Assembly: GCF_031143425.1 (NCBI RefSeq)
Contig: NC_090446.1
Span: 658,089,717-658,153,716, forward strand
Source of the DNA: Pleurodeles waltl
Lineage: Eukaryota; Chordata; Amphibia; Caudata; Salamandridae
Direction of reading: 5' to 3'
Length of the DNA stretch: 64,000 bases
Positions within the stretch are counted from its first letter, which is position 1, and each line of letters begins with the position of its first letter. Below are positions 1 to 10,430 of this stretch, in pieces. Position numbers and translations under genes: made by a program. Below the pieces are notes generated by a model. That model saw nothing but the letters and a program-made list of their open reading frames with translations, searched no databases and had not been told where the DNA came from.

Positions 1-288
1 CAGGCACATGGGCGAACTAGGAGGGTGATCAAACGCACCTTCGGCCTCCTGAAGGCCAGATTCCGGTGCCTCCACCTGACAGGTGGCTCCCTATACTACT
101 CACCGAAGAAGGTGTGCCAGATAATTGTGGCCTGCTGTATGCTGCACAACCCTGCTTTGCGACGCCAGGTGCCTTTTCTGCAGAAGGATGGGCCAGATGG
201 TGGTCTTGTGGCAGCTGTGGAGCCTGTGGACAGTGAAGAAGAGGATGTCAACAACCAAAACAATATCATCATGCAATACTTTCAGTGA
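1..288 (+). pseudogene. Harbinger transposase (HARBI1-like), C-terminal fragment
   Basis: This is the C-terminal end of a DDE transposase of the PIF/Harbinger superfamily, the nuclease that cuts and joins the element ends. The frame is open from base 1 to the TAG/TGA region at 288. It contains the conserved block RTFGLLKARFRCL, followed by YYSPKKVCQIIVACCMLHN, which in the family lies just after the catalytic glutamate, then an acidic tail ending QYFQ. Unlike the copy at 24.4-25.5 kb it has no stop after the MLHN motif, so this part is better preserved. The rest of the gene lies left of the window. The Myb/SANT-like gene follows tail-to-tail on the other strand. Confidence 0.85.
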
Positions 289-800
289 GACACAGGTAAG
301 AAGATGTCACTGCTTCCCACATCTCATACTATTGTTGGAACTAGCATAGGTCTGTCATTTTCATTTAGTGTATGGACCCTGACTTGTCACTTTGACTTTC
401 CATTTCACAGATCTGGGTCCCACTATGTTTACTGCTGGCCTACAGCTGTGTTACATTGGTATGTGAACAAGTAAATTGACATTGCTATATTCCATAGTTA
501 TTGCAATTACACATTTGTGAAAGCAGACTGACTCCAGATTGTTTTGTGACAGAAGTGTGTTTATTCCTGTGCTAATAAGTGGAGGGGGTTGTAAAATGGG
601 CTGGGGGATGGTGGAGGAATGTCCATGGCCGAGTCCAGTCTTTTTGTTTCACAGGTGCATTGTCCAAAGGGGCATAGGAAGTGGAGCAATGGCAGTTTAA
701 GAATGGACAGGGTGACATAGTGGAACAGAAAGGTGACATTCAGGGGGGTCTCATTTCCTGGCAGGCGTCTTGGCAATGTTCTCCGTCTTGTTCCTGGATC

Positions 801-2263
801 TCAGGGACGGTTTGTGGGGTTGTTCTCCATCTGCAGGGGGTGGGGTGCTGGTGTCCTGTTGTTCCTGTGGTGGTGCCTCCTGTCCACTAGCGCTTGCGGA
901 GGTAGAGGGCTGTTCATCGTCCAGGCTAGTGTCAGGGTCCCCTTGTTGTGCCAGCTGGTGTTGACAAGGTCTGCCAACACCCCTGCAATGGTGACCAGAG
1001 TGGTGTTAATGGGCTTCAAGTCCTCCCTGATCCCAAGGTAGTGTTCCTCCTGCAGCCGCTGTGTCTCCTGAAACTTGGCCAGTACCATTGCCATTGTCTC
1101 CTGGGAATGATGGTAAGCTCCCATGATGTTGGAGAGTGCCTCGTGGAGTGTCAGTTCCCTGGGCCTGTCCTCCCCCTGTCGCACAGCAGTCCTCCCAGGT
1201 TCCCTGTTATACTGTGCCTCTGTCCCCTGAACCGTGTGCCCACTGCCACTGCCCCCAGGTCCCTGATTGTCTTGGGTTGGTGGGTTTGCCTGGGTTCCCT
1301 GTAGTGGTGGACACACTGCTGATTGATGTGTCTTGGGGACAGAGGGATGGACCCGCTTATTGGGTGCTGTGCTGGTGTTTCCTGAGGGGGAGGCTCTGTG
1401 GTGGCTTGTGACAGTGTCAGGGGAACCGACTGTCCCGAGGACCCAGATGGGCCGGGCTAGTCATCTTGATCCAGGCGTGCAGAGCTGCTGTCATCACTGT
1501 GGGCCTCTTCTGTGGGGGGACTGGATATGTCTGGCACCTCCTGTCCGGTGACATTGGGTAGGGGTCCTGTTGCGGTGTAAATGCATAATTATTGTATCTG
1601 TGATTGCCATTGTGTGCAATGGGTGGTTGACCCTCTACTCCAGTGCTTGCATTATTGACTTGGTCCTTGTGTGATTGGTGATTTTGGGGCATGAGTGAGT
1701 CTCTGTACTGGACATGCTTGGGTGATTGGTGTACATGCATTGGTGTTACATGCAGGGCTTGGTTTTGGGATGTGTGGGTTCAGTTGGTGGGGTATCTGTG
1801 GGTTGTTGGGGTGATGGGTGTGAGGGTAAGGGTGGGACTATGTGATGGCTTGCAGGTGGGGTGGGGGGATAATGTAGTAAAGATTTGACTTACCAGAGTC
1901 CAGTCCCCCTGCTACTCCTGCGAGGCCCTCAGGATGCAGTATTACCAAGACTTGCTCCTCCCATGTTGTTAGTTGTGGGGAGGAGGTGGGGTCCACCGCC
2001 AGTCCTCTGTACAGCAATCTGGTGTCTGGAGACCACGGAACGCACCTTCCCCCGTAGGTCGTTCCACCTCTTTCTGATGTCATCCTGTGTTCTTGGATGC
2101 TGTCCCACTGCGTTGACCCTGCCAAAAATTCTGCGCCATGGCTCCATCTTCCTTGCAATGGATGTCTGCTGCACCTGTGATCCGAATAGCTGTGGCTCTA
2201 CCTGGACGATTTCCTCCGCCATGACCCTGAGCTCCTCCTCAGAAAACCTGGGGTGTCATTAAG
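801..2263 (-). pseudogene. Harbinger-encoded Myb/SANT-like DNA-binding protein (copy 1)
   Basis: In Harbinger elements a Myb/SANT-like partner helps the transposase enter the nucleus and recognise the transposon ends. Exon 1 (2,263 to about 1,894) has the trihelix-type motif DDIRKRWNDLRGKVRSVV preceded by a FSEEEL-VMAEEIV helix, then a Pro-rich linker and TTWEEQVL. A GTAAGT donor lies at 1,893-1,887. Exon 2 (from about 1,566, after an AACAG acceptor) encodes a Pro/Ser/His-rich linker and a C-terminal helical region (LHEALSNIMGAYHHSQETM) that ends at 801. A stop lies four codons after the ATG, and frameshifts near 1,990 and 1,500 mark it as non-functional. It points toward the transposase gene. 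Confidence 0.75.
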
Positions 2264-2872
2264 GTGCCATGATGTGGTGTGGGTGATGTGTGAGGTAGTG
2301 TCTGTTGTGATGTGTGAGTGGGTGTGTTGGTGTGTGTTGTTTGAGCTGCGTGGATGTTGTGTAAGTGATGGTGTTGTGTGTCTGTGGATGCTGGTGTTGT
2401 TTTAGGTAGTGTCTCTCTCTGGCCTGCTTTCAAATTTCTGGTAGTAAGGGTTTGTGGGTAATGTGGGTGTGTGTTTCATAGTGTTGTGGGTGCGTGGGTA
2501 TGGTGTGTGTATGTGTATCAGGTGTGTGTATTTCGAATTGTCCAATGTGGTTGTGTTTTGTATATGTGTGCGTATTTTGAGCGCGGCAGTGTATACCACC
2601 AATGCATTACTGCGGTTGAAAGACTGCTGCGTTGATTCGTGGGTAGTGATAGTGTGGGCGTATTCTTGTTGGCGTGACAGTGTCGGTTTTGGTATCGCCA
2701 GTTTATCACTGACCTTTGGTGTGGCGGACTTGTGTGGGTGTCTGTATTGTGGCGGATTCCGGTCTGTGGGTCGTAATACCTGGAGCGGAATTCCACGGCC
2801 GCAGCGGTATGTTGGCGGTCTTATGCACGGCGGTAAGCGGGATTTACCACCAGGGTTGTAATGAGGGCCTAA

Positions 2873-4756
2873 ATGGTTATTAATTCTATTTTAACAGCTC
2901 TTTCTTTTCATTCAAGAACAATGTGCACCGACCTAGAAGTTGGCCAAGTTAGGCAAGGCTGTTTCCCAAGACCTATAGAAGTCTCTCCAACCCAATCTTC
3001 TAAAAGGCTTTTCTGAAATACAGAAGGATAGGATTGTTGATATCTCTTGATTGATTGCTATCTCATGTGGAATGCATCATTAAATGTTTAGGGGGATTGC
3101 TTTTATACTGTCGGGTGAACCAAATGCTGAATGGTTTTCATAATGGTGCTCCTGGAGAGGTGTTTGACAAGCACAGCAATCAAGTCAGGTCAAGTATTTC
3201 TTTATTCTCCACATTTCTGTAGCATATAAGATTAAAGCAGAAAAGCACGGCAATACATTCATAATACATATGATTGATCACCGGCGAATATATATCTTGA
3301 TGGAAAGCAAAAACTCACAGTATAACACATTTTCTTAGTTGGGCAGTCAAAAATTTGTCAACCTTTTCCCCTGCAAAAGCTGGGTGGTTATTTGTTAATT
3401 TTCTATTCTTCTGGTTCAATTGTAAAACATTGTAATTGTCACTGGAGATAATTAATATGAAAGGCACTGCTAGAAATTTCAGATTTAAAAGTAGACGTGA
3501 TAATTTTTTCTTATTTTTAGTTATTCAGTCGATTATTTAGGTTTGCGAAGGGGAGCATTTTATTACTGTAGCTAATAAGAGGAAGGTATGACATTTATAT
3601 TTTCTGCAGATTGATTCTAAGTTGACACACCATGTACATACATCACAAGAACTGCAAAGTGAGAGAAATTTGCAGAGCTGAATGAGAATAATATCTGCAA
3701 AATAGTTTTTGTGGAATAATGTCCCCACAAATAATAATCTAAACAAAAGGCTTGAAAAGACAGTTACGATGTATTAATTGTCTTCCGAGTTTACGCATAG
3801 AGACAACTATTCAGGCTTTGGGTTTATTAATATCCAGTGGTCATTAGAATTTTTTTTATAAACCTGTCTTCACTACGTTAAATTGTGTGATCGCCTTTAT
3901 CAGTGGTCACTACTCAGTAAATATTATGCAACATAGAAAGCATCTACATTTGACGGACTGGTTTCTCTCCTGATTCTCATTTTCATCATCCACTAATTTG
4001 TTATGTTTTGAATGAGCCCTGCTGGAACCGCTGTTGTTTTATGTACATATAGGTTATATACGGGATCTAAACGCAGCAGGTCTGGGTGTTGCTAGATAAG
4101 AGCGTTTTAACCTAGATGCTGTCATTCTCTTCCACATGCAGGCTTGTTGGGCCCCAACTAGTTGTGGATGTGACTACTGGGCCTCCACATTTGAGTAGTG
4201 GAAGTGTTGGAGGCCTTCATTGTTTCAGCTGGCCACAGAAATGTGAACTGTGCCCCCAGGTTAGCAGCAGGCAGAGGCACTGAACTTGTCCACATGGTGT
4301 TAGAGGGAGCCTCATATCCCTGCAGTGAGCCGACACTTGTAGACTAATATTGGCCCTCCCATACCTCCCATGCATTACATGGTCCGCATGGACTTGTAAT
4401 AAACTTACTACAAGGCTGAGAATGTGGGCTTCTTGTAAAGTTGGTCTTTATCTCTGCAACTGTACTTCAACACCTCTGCCCCACCGAAGTGGTCATTTCT
4501 ATAACAGAGGCTAAGAAATAAAAGTCTGGTAAAATGGAGACTTGGAATTTCATTGAGAAGCAAACTAATGAAGATTTTTTTTTCCTAACATCCTAGTTAA
4601 TGTGGCACTGATAATTTTTTTTTAACAAATTTGAAACGTCACAGTCACTGGGGGCGAATACTGAGCGAACTTCAAAGGGAGAACTCAAGACCAGTGTTAA
4701 CAGAAGCTAGAGAAATAATCACGCCGAAAGCGCCTGCAAACATTATCTGACATTAA
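2873..4756. other. Unrecognised AT-rich sequence
   Basis: No coding region, terminal repeat or known repeat family was recognised here. The longest frames are short and lack domain character. The last part (about 4,640-4,756) is probably the left portion of the old dispersed repeat that continues after the MITE at 5,683. Confidence 0.5.
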
Positions 4757-5682
4757 GGCCCATATTTATACTTTTTGACGCTAAACTGCGCTAACGCAGT
4801 TTAGCGTCAAAAAATTTAGCGCCGTCTAACGCCATTCTGAAGCGCCATGCGGGCGCCGTATTTATGGAATGGCGTTAGCCGGCGCTAGCAGACCGGCGCT
4901 GCCTGGTGTGCGTGGAAAAAAACCACGTAGACCAGGCAGCGCCGGCGTAGGGGGAAAATGGCGTTAGGGCGTCTTAAAATGGGGCAAGTCAGGTTGAGGC
5001 AAAAAAATCGCCTCAACCCGATTTGCGCCATTTTTTTCGACGCCCAGACGCCATTTAAATGACTCCTGTCTTAGTAAAGACAGGAGTCATGCCCCCTTGC
5101 CCAATTGCCATGCCCAGGGGACTTATCTCCCCTGGGCATGGTCATTGGGCATAGTGGCATGTAGGGGGGCACAAATAAGGCCCCCCTATGCCACCAAAAA
5201 AAATAAAAAAAAATAAAAAATTATACTTACCTGAACTTACCTGAATGTCCCTGGGGTGGGTCCCTCCATCCTTGGGGGTCCTCCTGGGGTGGGCAAGGGT
5301 GGCAGGGGGGGTCCCTGGGGGCAGGGGAGGGCACCTGTGGGCTCATTTTGAGCCCACAGGCCCCTTAACGCCTACCCTGACCCAGGCGTTAAAAAGTGGC
5401 GCAAATGCGGGGTTTTTTGACCCGACCACTCCCGGGCGTGATTTTTGCCCGGGAGTATAAATACGACGCATTTGCGTCGCCGTCATTTTTTTAGACGGGA
5501 ACGCCTTCCTTGCATCTCATTAACACAAGGAAGGCGTTCACACAAAAAAATGACGCTATTTGCCCATACTTTGGCGCTAGACGCGTCTAACGCCAAAGTA
5601 TAAATATGGCGTTAGTTTTGCGCCGAATTTGCCTCGAAAAAAACGACGCTAATTCGGCGCAAACGGAGTATAAATATGCCCC
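4757..5682. mobile_element. Multi-hairpin MITE, 926 bp, TAA target duplication
   Basis: The element starts GGCCCATATTTATACT and ends with AGTATAAATATGCCCC, a near-perfect terminal inverted repeat. It is flanked by TAA on both sides (4,754-4,756 and 5,683-5,685), as expected for the Harbinger group. Nearly the whole interior is a run of hairpins, for example GACTCCTGTC/GACAGGAGTC near 5,060-5,090, ATGCCCAGGGG/CCCCTGGGCAT near 5,110-5,140, and GAACGCCTTCCTTG with its complement near 5,500-5,540. It has no credible coding capacity. A related copy in opposite orientation lies at 57,731-58,642. Confidence 0.85.
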
Positions 5683-6110
5683 TAAATTCCCTGATTCTGT
5701 ATTTCTACATCTTGCCTGTAGTGCGAAGATGTATATTTTTTCCAAGGTTTGCGCTGGTGTTGGGAAGGGCAGGGAGGCTGGAGACATTTCTTTGAGTGAG
5801 GAGAAGACGTGCTGCGGGCAGCATTTAGGTGCCAATAGCCTTAAATTGGGCGGCTCGCTCCGAGCTGTCTTTGGAGGGGATAAGCCAAAGAACCCACAAT
5901 CCAATTTCTTCAAATGAAAATGTTTCTTCAAATAAAGAAGCAATTAACGTGTTTATTTTAAGGCTTGCCTGCCCATCTGGTGTCTAAGGAAAATAACAAG
6001 TGATTCAGCTGAGCAAGACAGTTTTGACATGCACAGTAGCGATGGCCCTTTTTTTCTCTTGCATAAAAGTGCTTTTTTCATAATAAATCTGATTTTTAGC
6101 TATGTTCAAG
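5683..6110 (+). repeat. Old dispersed repeat, copy 1 (right part, split by MITE)
   Basis: The stretch containing AAAGAACCCACAATCC and GCCTGCCCATCTGGTGTCTA is found again, diverged, at 43,180-43,400. Similarity extends over about 400 bp and seems to resume left of the MITE (before 4,754). The class is unknown. It has no TIRs or coding domain. Confidence 0.55.
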
Positions 6111-8140
6111 CTACATTTGCTCCAAAGTTACCTAAAATGTATGATAAAGTCAAATAAAGTCTGCTAGCACTGATGTTTAAATAAAAAAATATTAATGAGT
6201 GTTTATGTATTTCGAATAACAAGTTTAAGTAGAAATTGTAATAACGTAGAAAATGAATGCACACATTTGAAAATGTGATCACGAAGAATGGCCACCAATG
6301 TTAACGAAATATACTAATCAATGATTAAAATTTATGAAATATTGAATGTATGTTAGAATAATGCTGTGTGATGTAATATTGAGAGTTATGAAGTAAGCTT
6401 TAGCTTTATTAATTGTAGGCCTTAACTTAGCAGGCCTCAAGTAAGGCTGTACTTCTTATCATTTAATAAAAATGCTGACCAAGGGAAATTAAACTGTGAA
6501 ATGTCTATTGTATTGTTTAAATGTGCTCATAACGGAAGCTTTTCATGTGAACCGACTGCTAGGAGATGATGTTCTTGCTAATGCAACATTTTATGTGTAA
6601 TGTGTGTGAGAGACTGACTTTCCAAGGACAAGAACAATGAAGATACTGACTAGAGTAGAAGCTTCAAAAATGTGTTACCTAACAAGCCAGATGAAGAGGA
6701 CATCGCAAGAAGAACCAATCAACAATATGAGAACAGAGAAATATTAGAATTCATAGATTTGGGATAGGAGCTTTATTGGACAGAGTGTGAACATATGATT
6801 AACTGACCAAGAGGGAATTAAGGGATAGTTTAGGTAACTTTAATATAACGACAGTGCACAGTGAGAAGACGGGTTAATCAGACATTCTGGCTCATTCTGC
6901 CCATATTTCCTGACCGAAAGGTTACTACTTTTTTGTGCGTCTTTACTAGAGATGTGCTTCACTTAAATGCTTAATGGCTTTACCCTTTTATAATTCTGAT
7001 GCTGAAGCCTGATGCCTTGCTGACCGACTGATGTCCTGCGGACGAAGACTGATTCTGCTTTGCTGATCCACCCTGAGAATAGGTATATTTCGAACTGTGG
7101 TTGCCATGCATATTTGCTTTTTCTTTCTAGGTATCAACTGCACTATTTTGATAGAATCATAGTTAGATGTTTTTCCAAATTTGGGTTACTAAATTGTTTT
7201 GCATGAAGCCCAACATGCTGATGCTAACCTGAGGTTAGTTAAGGATCCTCACTAATGAATTATGATAACAGGGGCTAATGCTTGATGAATTTCTATGCTG
7301 AACTTCGTGTACTTCATTTTGTTGACACAGCTGACTTTGCTATTGATTTGCACCATAGAATGCATTGTAGTTCAAGCTTTGATTAGATTGCGGTTCTTCC
7401 GCCCCTTTGGACAACCAGTGTTGTTTTTGTATGTTTTTCATTTGATTTTGAGATTAATCTACATGACCGCAGCATTGTTAATCCAGGAAAATTAACATTC
7501 TAAACTTTTACTAAAAGTGTGGTTATTCATGACTGAAGGTTCATGGTGCATGACAATTACTGACTCCATTGATTATTGAGTTTATTGATTACTAATGATT
7601 ATTGATTATGTAAGGGACCTATGGTAAGAACGTTTTAATTGCGAGTCAAAAGGTTATTCTACCTATTCTCATCCTCTTGTAAGCTTACTTATTAAGGTCA
7701 GGCACACTAGCACTGCATCACAATTCTATCTTATTACAGCGTGTTTTATAAGGTAGTGTCGGTGTAAATGACCAGTGACGGTCATTGTGGAACAAAAGGA
7801 TAAAAAGCACAATCTAGCTATCCAAAATTTGCCCCCAAAAAGTTGTCCTACAAACTAGCAAAAAACAAGCCATTTGTTGCCAAAAGGAATTTGTGTGACA
7901 CAAATAAAATAATTTTAGCAACAGCATCAAATCATGACCAAAATCAGTGCCAGTCAACATAGAAATGCTTATTGTAATTAGTAACTATGAATATGGTGCT
8001 GGAAAAAGATGAATGTGAAACTTTAGAAACCACTTACCAAGAGAGTAAGTTGAAGCAGCCCTCCTGCATCCGCAGAGCACAAAGCACCAGACCTCCTCTT
8101 CCTTCCAAAGATAAAACATTACAGGCAAGAAAATTAAGAA
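6111..8140. other. Unrecognised AT-rich sequence
   Basis: I see no gene or recognisable element. A 66-codon hydrophobic frame at 7,295-7,495 is judged to be chance. Confidence 0.5.
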
Positions 8141-8406
8141 ACATTGGCAAAGCCAATAGGTCTTGCCTATGCGAGATCTTTTGGCTTTTTTTTATTGTAT
8201 TTTCTACCCAATTTACCAGTGTTTTAGAGCGGAGCAGCGTGGCTGAAAGTGAAAAAAAGTGCAACTATGTGGTCAAAGATTGCCTTGACTTTTATTTTTA
8301 CTTTCAGCCATGCTGTACGCAGCTATGCTGCTGAACAGGATAGCTAAAAATGCTGACAAACTAAACAGGTTTAGAATATGCAAGAGGTATTTGGCTTTGT
8401 CAATGT
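8141..8406. mobile_element. Palindromic MITE-like element, 266 bp
   Basis: The left end ACATTGGCAAAGCCAATAGG is repeated in reverse complement at the right end (…TTGGCTTTGTCAATGT). A second inverted pair lies inside: the GGCTGAAAGTGAAAA region near 8,240 against TTTTTACTTTCAGCC near 8,300. So the element folds back on itself. A related hairpin sits at 38,446-38,510. No target duplication was resolved. Confidence 0.6.
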
Positions 8407-8429
8407 TTTTTTCTTGTGGCAGGATAGGA

Positions 8430-8800
8430 GCAGCAAGCAATGTGGAATGAGGTGGGACAGTTAGAAAGGGGAAGCAACATTGTGGGACAGCGTGGCGAGG
8501 GGTCAAGCAACAAAATCGTATGGCAGAGCAGCAACCAAAGATGTAAAGTTTATAAGAAAGTACCATGATGCCTCCAGCCCTAGCCATATCATAGTGCCTT
8601 TTTTGTTATGGCGGATGGGGGCAGCCCAACGTGAACAGCAGGAGGAGGGCAGGAGGAGGCAAGCAATCTGAGGGACAGTGGGCCGAAGGTGAGAGGGAGC
8701 TAGAAACACAAGAGCAGCAACACAATGCAGGAGTGGGATAGGAGGGATGGCAGAAGCAACACAATGTGTAAGTGGGGTGGATGTTAAAGGGAGGGGACAA
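8430..8800. repeat. Degenerate AGCAAC/GGGACAG-rich repeat
   Basis: Imperfect repeats of phrases such as GAAGCAACATTGTGGGACAG and CAGAAGCAACACAATG recur several times. This is purine-rich, low-complexity sequence with no coding sign. Confidence 0.4.
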
Positions 8801-9339
8801 AAAAAGAAAAAAGAGTACCTCTGAAAGGGCAAGCAGGGGTAGGATTCCCAGTGGAACAAGAAAGCAATACTTAGGCAAAGCTCCAGGGGAAGGTCAAGCC
8901 CATGAAGAGAAGATTCATCCAGCAAGCACTGAGAAGTACAAGGAAATTAAAGTTACGATGAAGCTAACCAATTGTAAACAATTGCTGGACTCTAAGCCTC
9001 CTTAAGCTAACATAATGTCATGCAAGTGGCAGCGCATGAACTGTCTTAAGGAAGATCTATAAAAGGGTGCAGATTTAAGAGAAGTTTACCCTTCTGGAAT
9101 CCACCTTATTCCTAAATCATCTAATTTACTTATTTTAAATCCTCATCCTTCACTTATGAAGTAGGGATCCCACAACATATGTTGTGTTAATTTACAGGAT
9201 TTATTGATTTCGCTGAGACGTATACACATGTCCTGGCCCAGAGAAACTAAAGGAAGAGATCTCTATAGATCATATGATCAATATTCAAGCCCATTTCAAG
9301 GTACTGTCCATACTTCCAGGTCTTCAGGGCCTTTCTAAA

Positions 9340-9720
9340 GTGCATATGCTCATGCATTTTTATGCAACATTATAGGGAGAGTATTCCAAAGTGTGGCAGC
9401 TGCCACCAAAAAGCCCAGCAGTCAGTCTGAACCCTTTCGAATCTGGGTGTTGTAAGAAAGAATTCTTCCTTTGAGCGAGTAAATGGCCGGGCACATAGGT
9501 CTCAATTTTTGCCTCAGGTAGGACAATCCTATGTGGTGGGCAACTCTATCAACAGGACCAAGGGATTTAAAGGCAATCCTTTTTGCCACTGGGAGCCAGT
9601 GCAGTTTATCTAAGGCACAGTACCTAGGCAGTCCAAGCACACTGACGCTTTTTCAGGAAACACATTGGGGCAGCCAAGAAAAAAGGAATTACAATAGTCA
9701 AGACAGCGGAAATGGTTGCC
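9340..9720 (-). pseudogene. L2/CR1-like LINE ORF2, C-terminal fragment
   Basis: Read on the minus strand, this is the region after the reverse transcriptase in L2/CR1/Rex-type non-LTR retrotransposons. It shows LDYCNSFFLGCPN (about 9,702-9,665), then LHWLPVAKRIAFKSLG (about 9,610-9,560), the motif AAATLWNTLP (about 9,400-9,375), and a stop. This order and spacing are those of the family. One frameshift separates the first block from the second, and the fragment is 5'-truncated, as usual for LINEs. It encodes nothing functional. Confidence 0.75.
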
Positions 9721-9984
9721 TAGACCACAACCCTAATGCCATATAGGAAGAAGTGGAAACATTTCTTCTACACTCTCAACAGGAGAAATCATGAAGAGGT
9801 TAGATGGTTAGCTTGTTTCTCAAGAGATTGATCAGACTCAGTTTTTCAGATCCCTCGATCAGCATCCCCTGCCCAGGTCTGCTTAGCATTGGGTTTGAAA
9901 AATTATGAAAATCAGAGTAAATGTGCCTATATCAAATTTTGCTGGAAAATGCAAGCAACAGAGATTGGTACCATCAATAATCTA

Positions 9985-10430
9985 TGCTGGATTGAAATTA
10001 AGGAGCAACAGCGTCACAATGATAAAGGCTCTTGGGATCATCATTTAAACAACTCTATCAAAGACTTAGGTTTGCAAGAAGCCTGGGAGAGGAACCTGGG
10101 CAAAGTGGAGTTTTATCAGAAGGCAAATGCTGCCACTAGGTTGAATAAACATAAATTCGCAAGAAGACATCATGCCTGGACTGTAATAACATCATACAAA
10201 TCTCTACGGGCTCAGGAATACCTAGCAGCCTCCTTCACCCAGTCATTGAAACATCAGTTCATGCTTTTTCTATTTGGGTTGTTGGGAACTAAAGATATGG
10301 TCCCTCTATGAAGACAGCAAGCACAGACACATTCTTGCTGACTCTGTGGGTACAGACAAGAGTCTCTAGAACACATAATTTGCATGTGCCCGGCTTTGTT
10401 AGATCATAGGAGACTGTATTTGAAAAATAT
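9985..10430 (+). pseudogene. Non-LTR retrotransposon ORF2-like C-terminus with zinc-binding motif
   Basis: One frame carries a basic, helical segment (about 10,050-10,310) and then, after a TGA, a motif of the form C-stop-LCG-(x)5-E-(x)2-H-(x)4-CP at about 10,340-10,395. A Cys/His cluster of this shape is typical of the C-terminal end of jockey/R1/CR1-like ORF2 proteins. Two in-frame stops (10,309-10,311 and one within the Cys cluster) make it dead. The exact clade cannot be told. It lies on the opposite strand from the L2/CR1 scrap at 9.3-9.7 kb, so they are separate insertions. Confidence 0.45.

Larger units (their letters stand above)
1..2869 (+). mobile_element. PIF/Harbinger DNA transposon, right part (copy 1, cut by window start)
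   Basis: This is the right third of an element homologous to 25,242-28,139 of the complete copy. It begins inside the transposase C-terminus, then carries a convergent Myb/SANT-like gene on the minus strand and a GT-rich subterminal stretch (about 2,265-2,560). It ends with the terminal repeat whose reverse complement reads GGCCCTCATTACAACCCTGG, followed by TAA (2,870-2,872), a typical Harbinger target duplication. The left end lies outside the window, so the duplication cannot be paired. The two copies differ at many positions, suggesting old, independent insertions. Confidence 0.85.
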
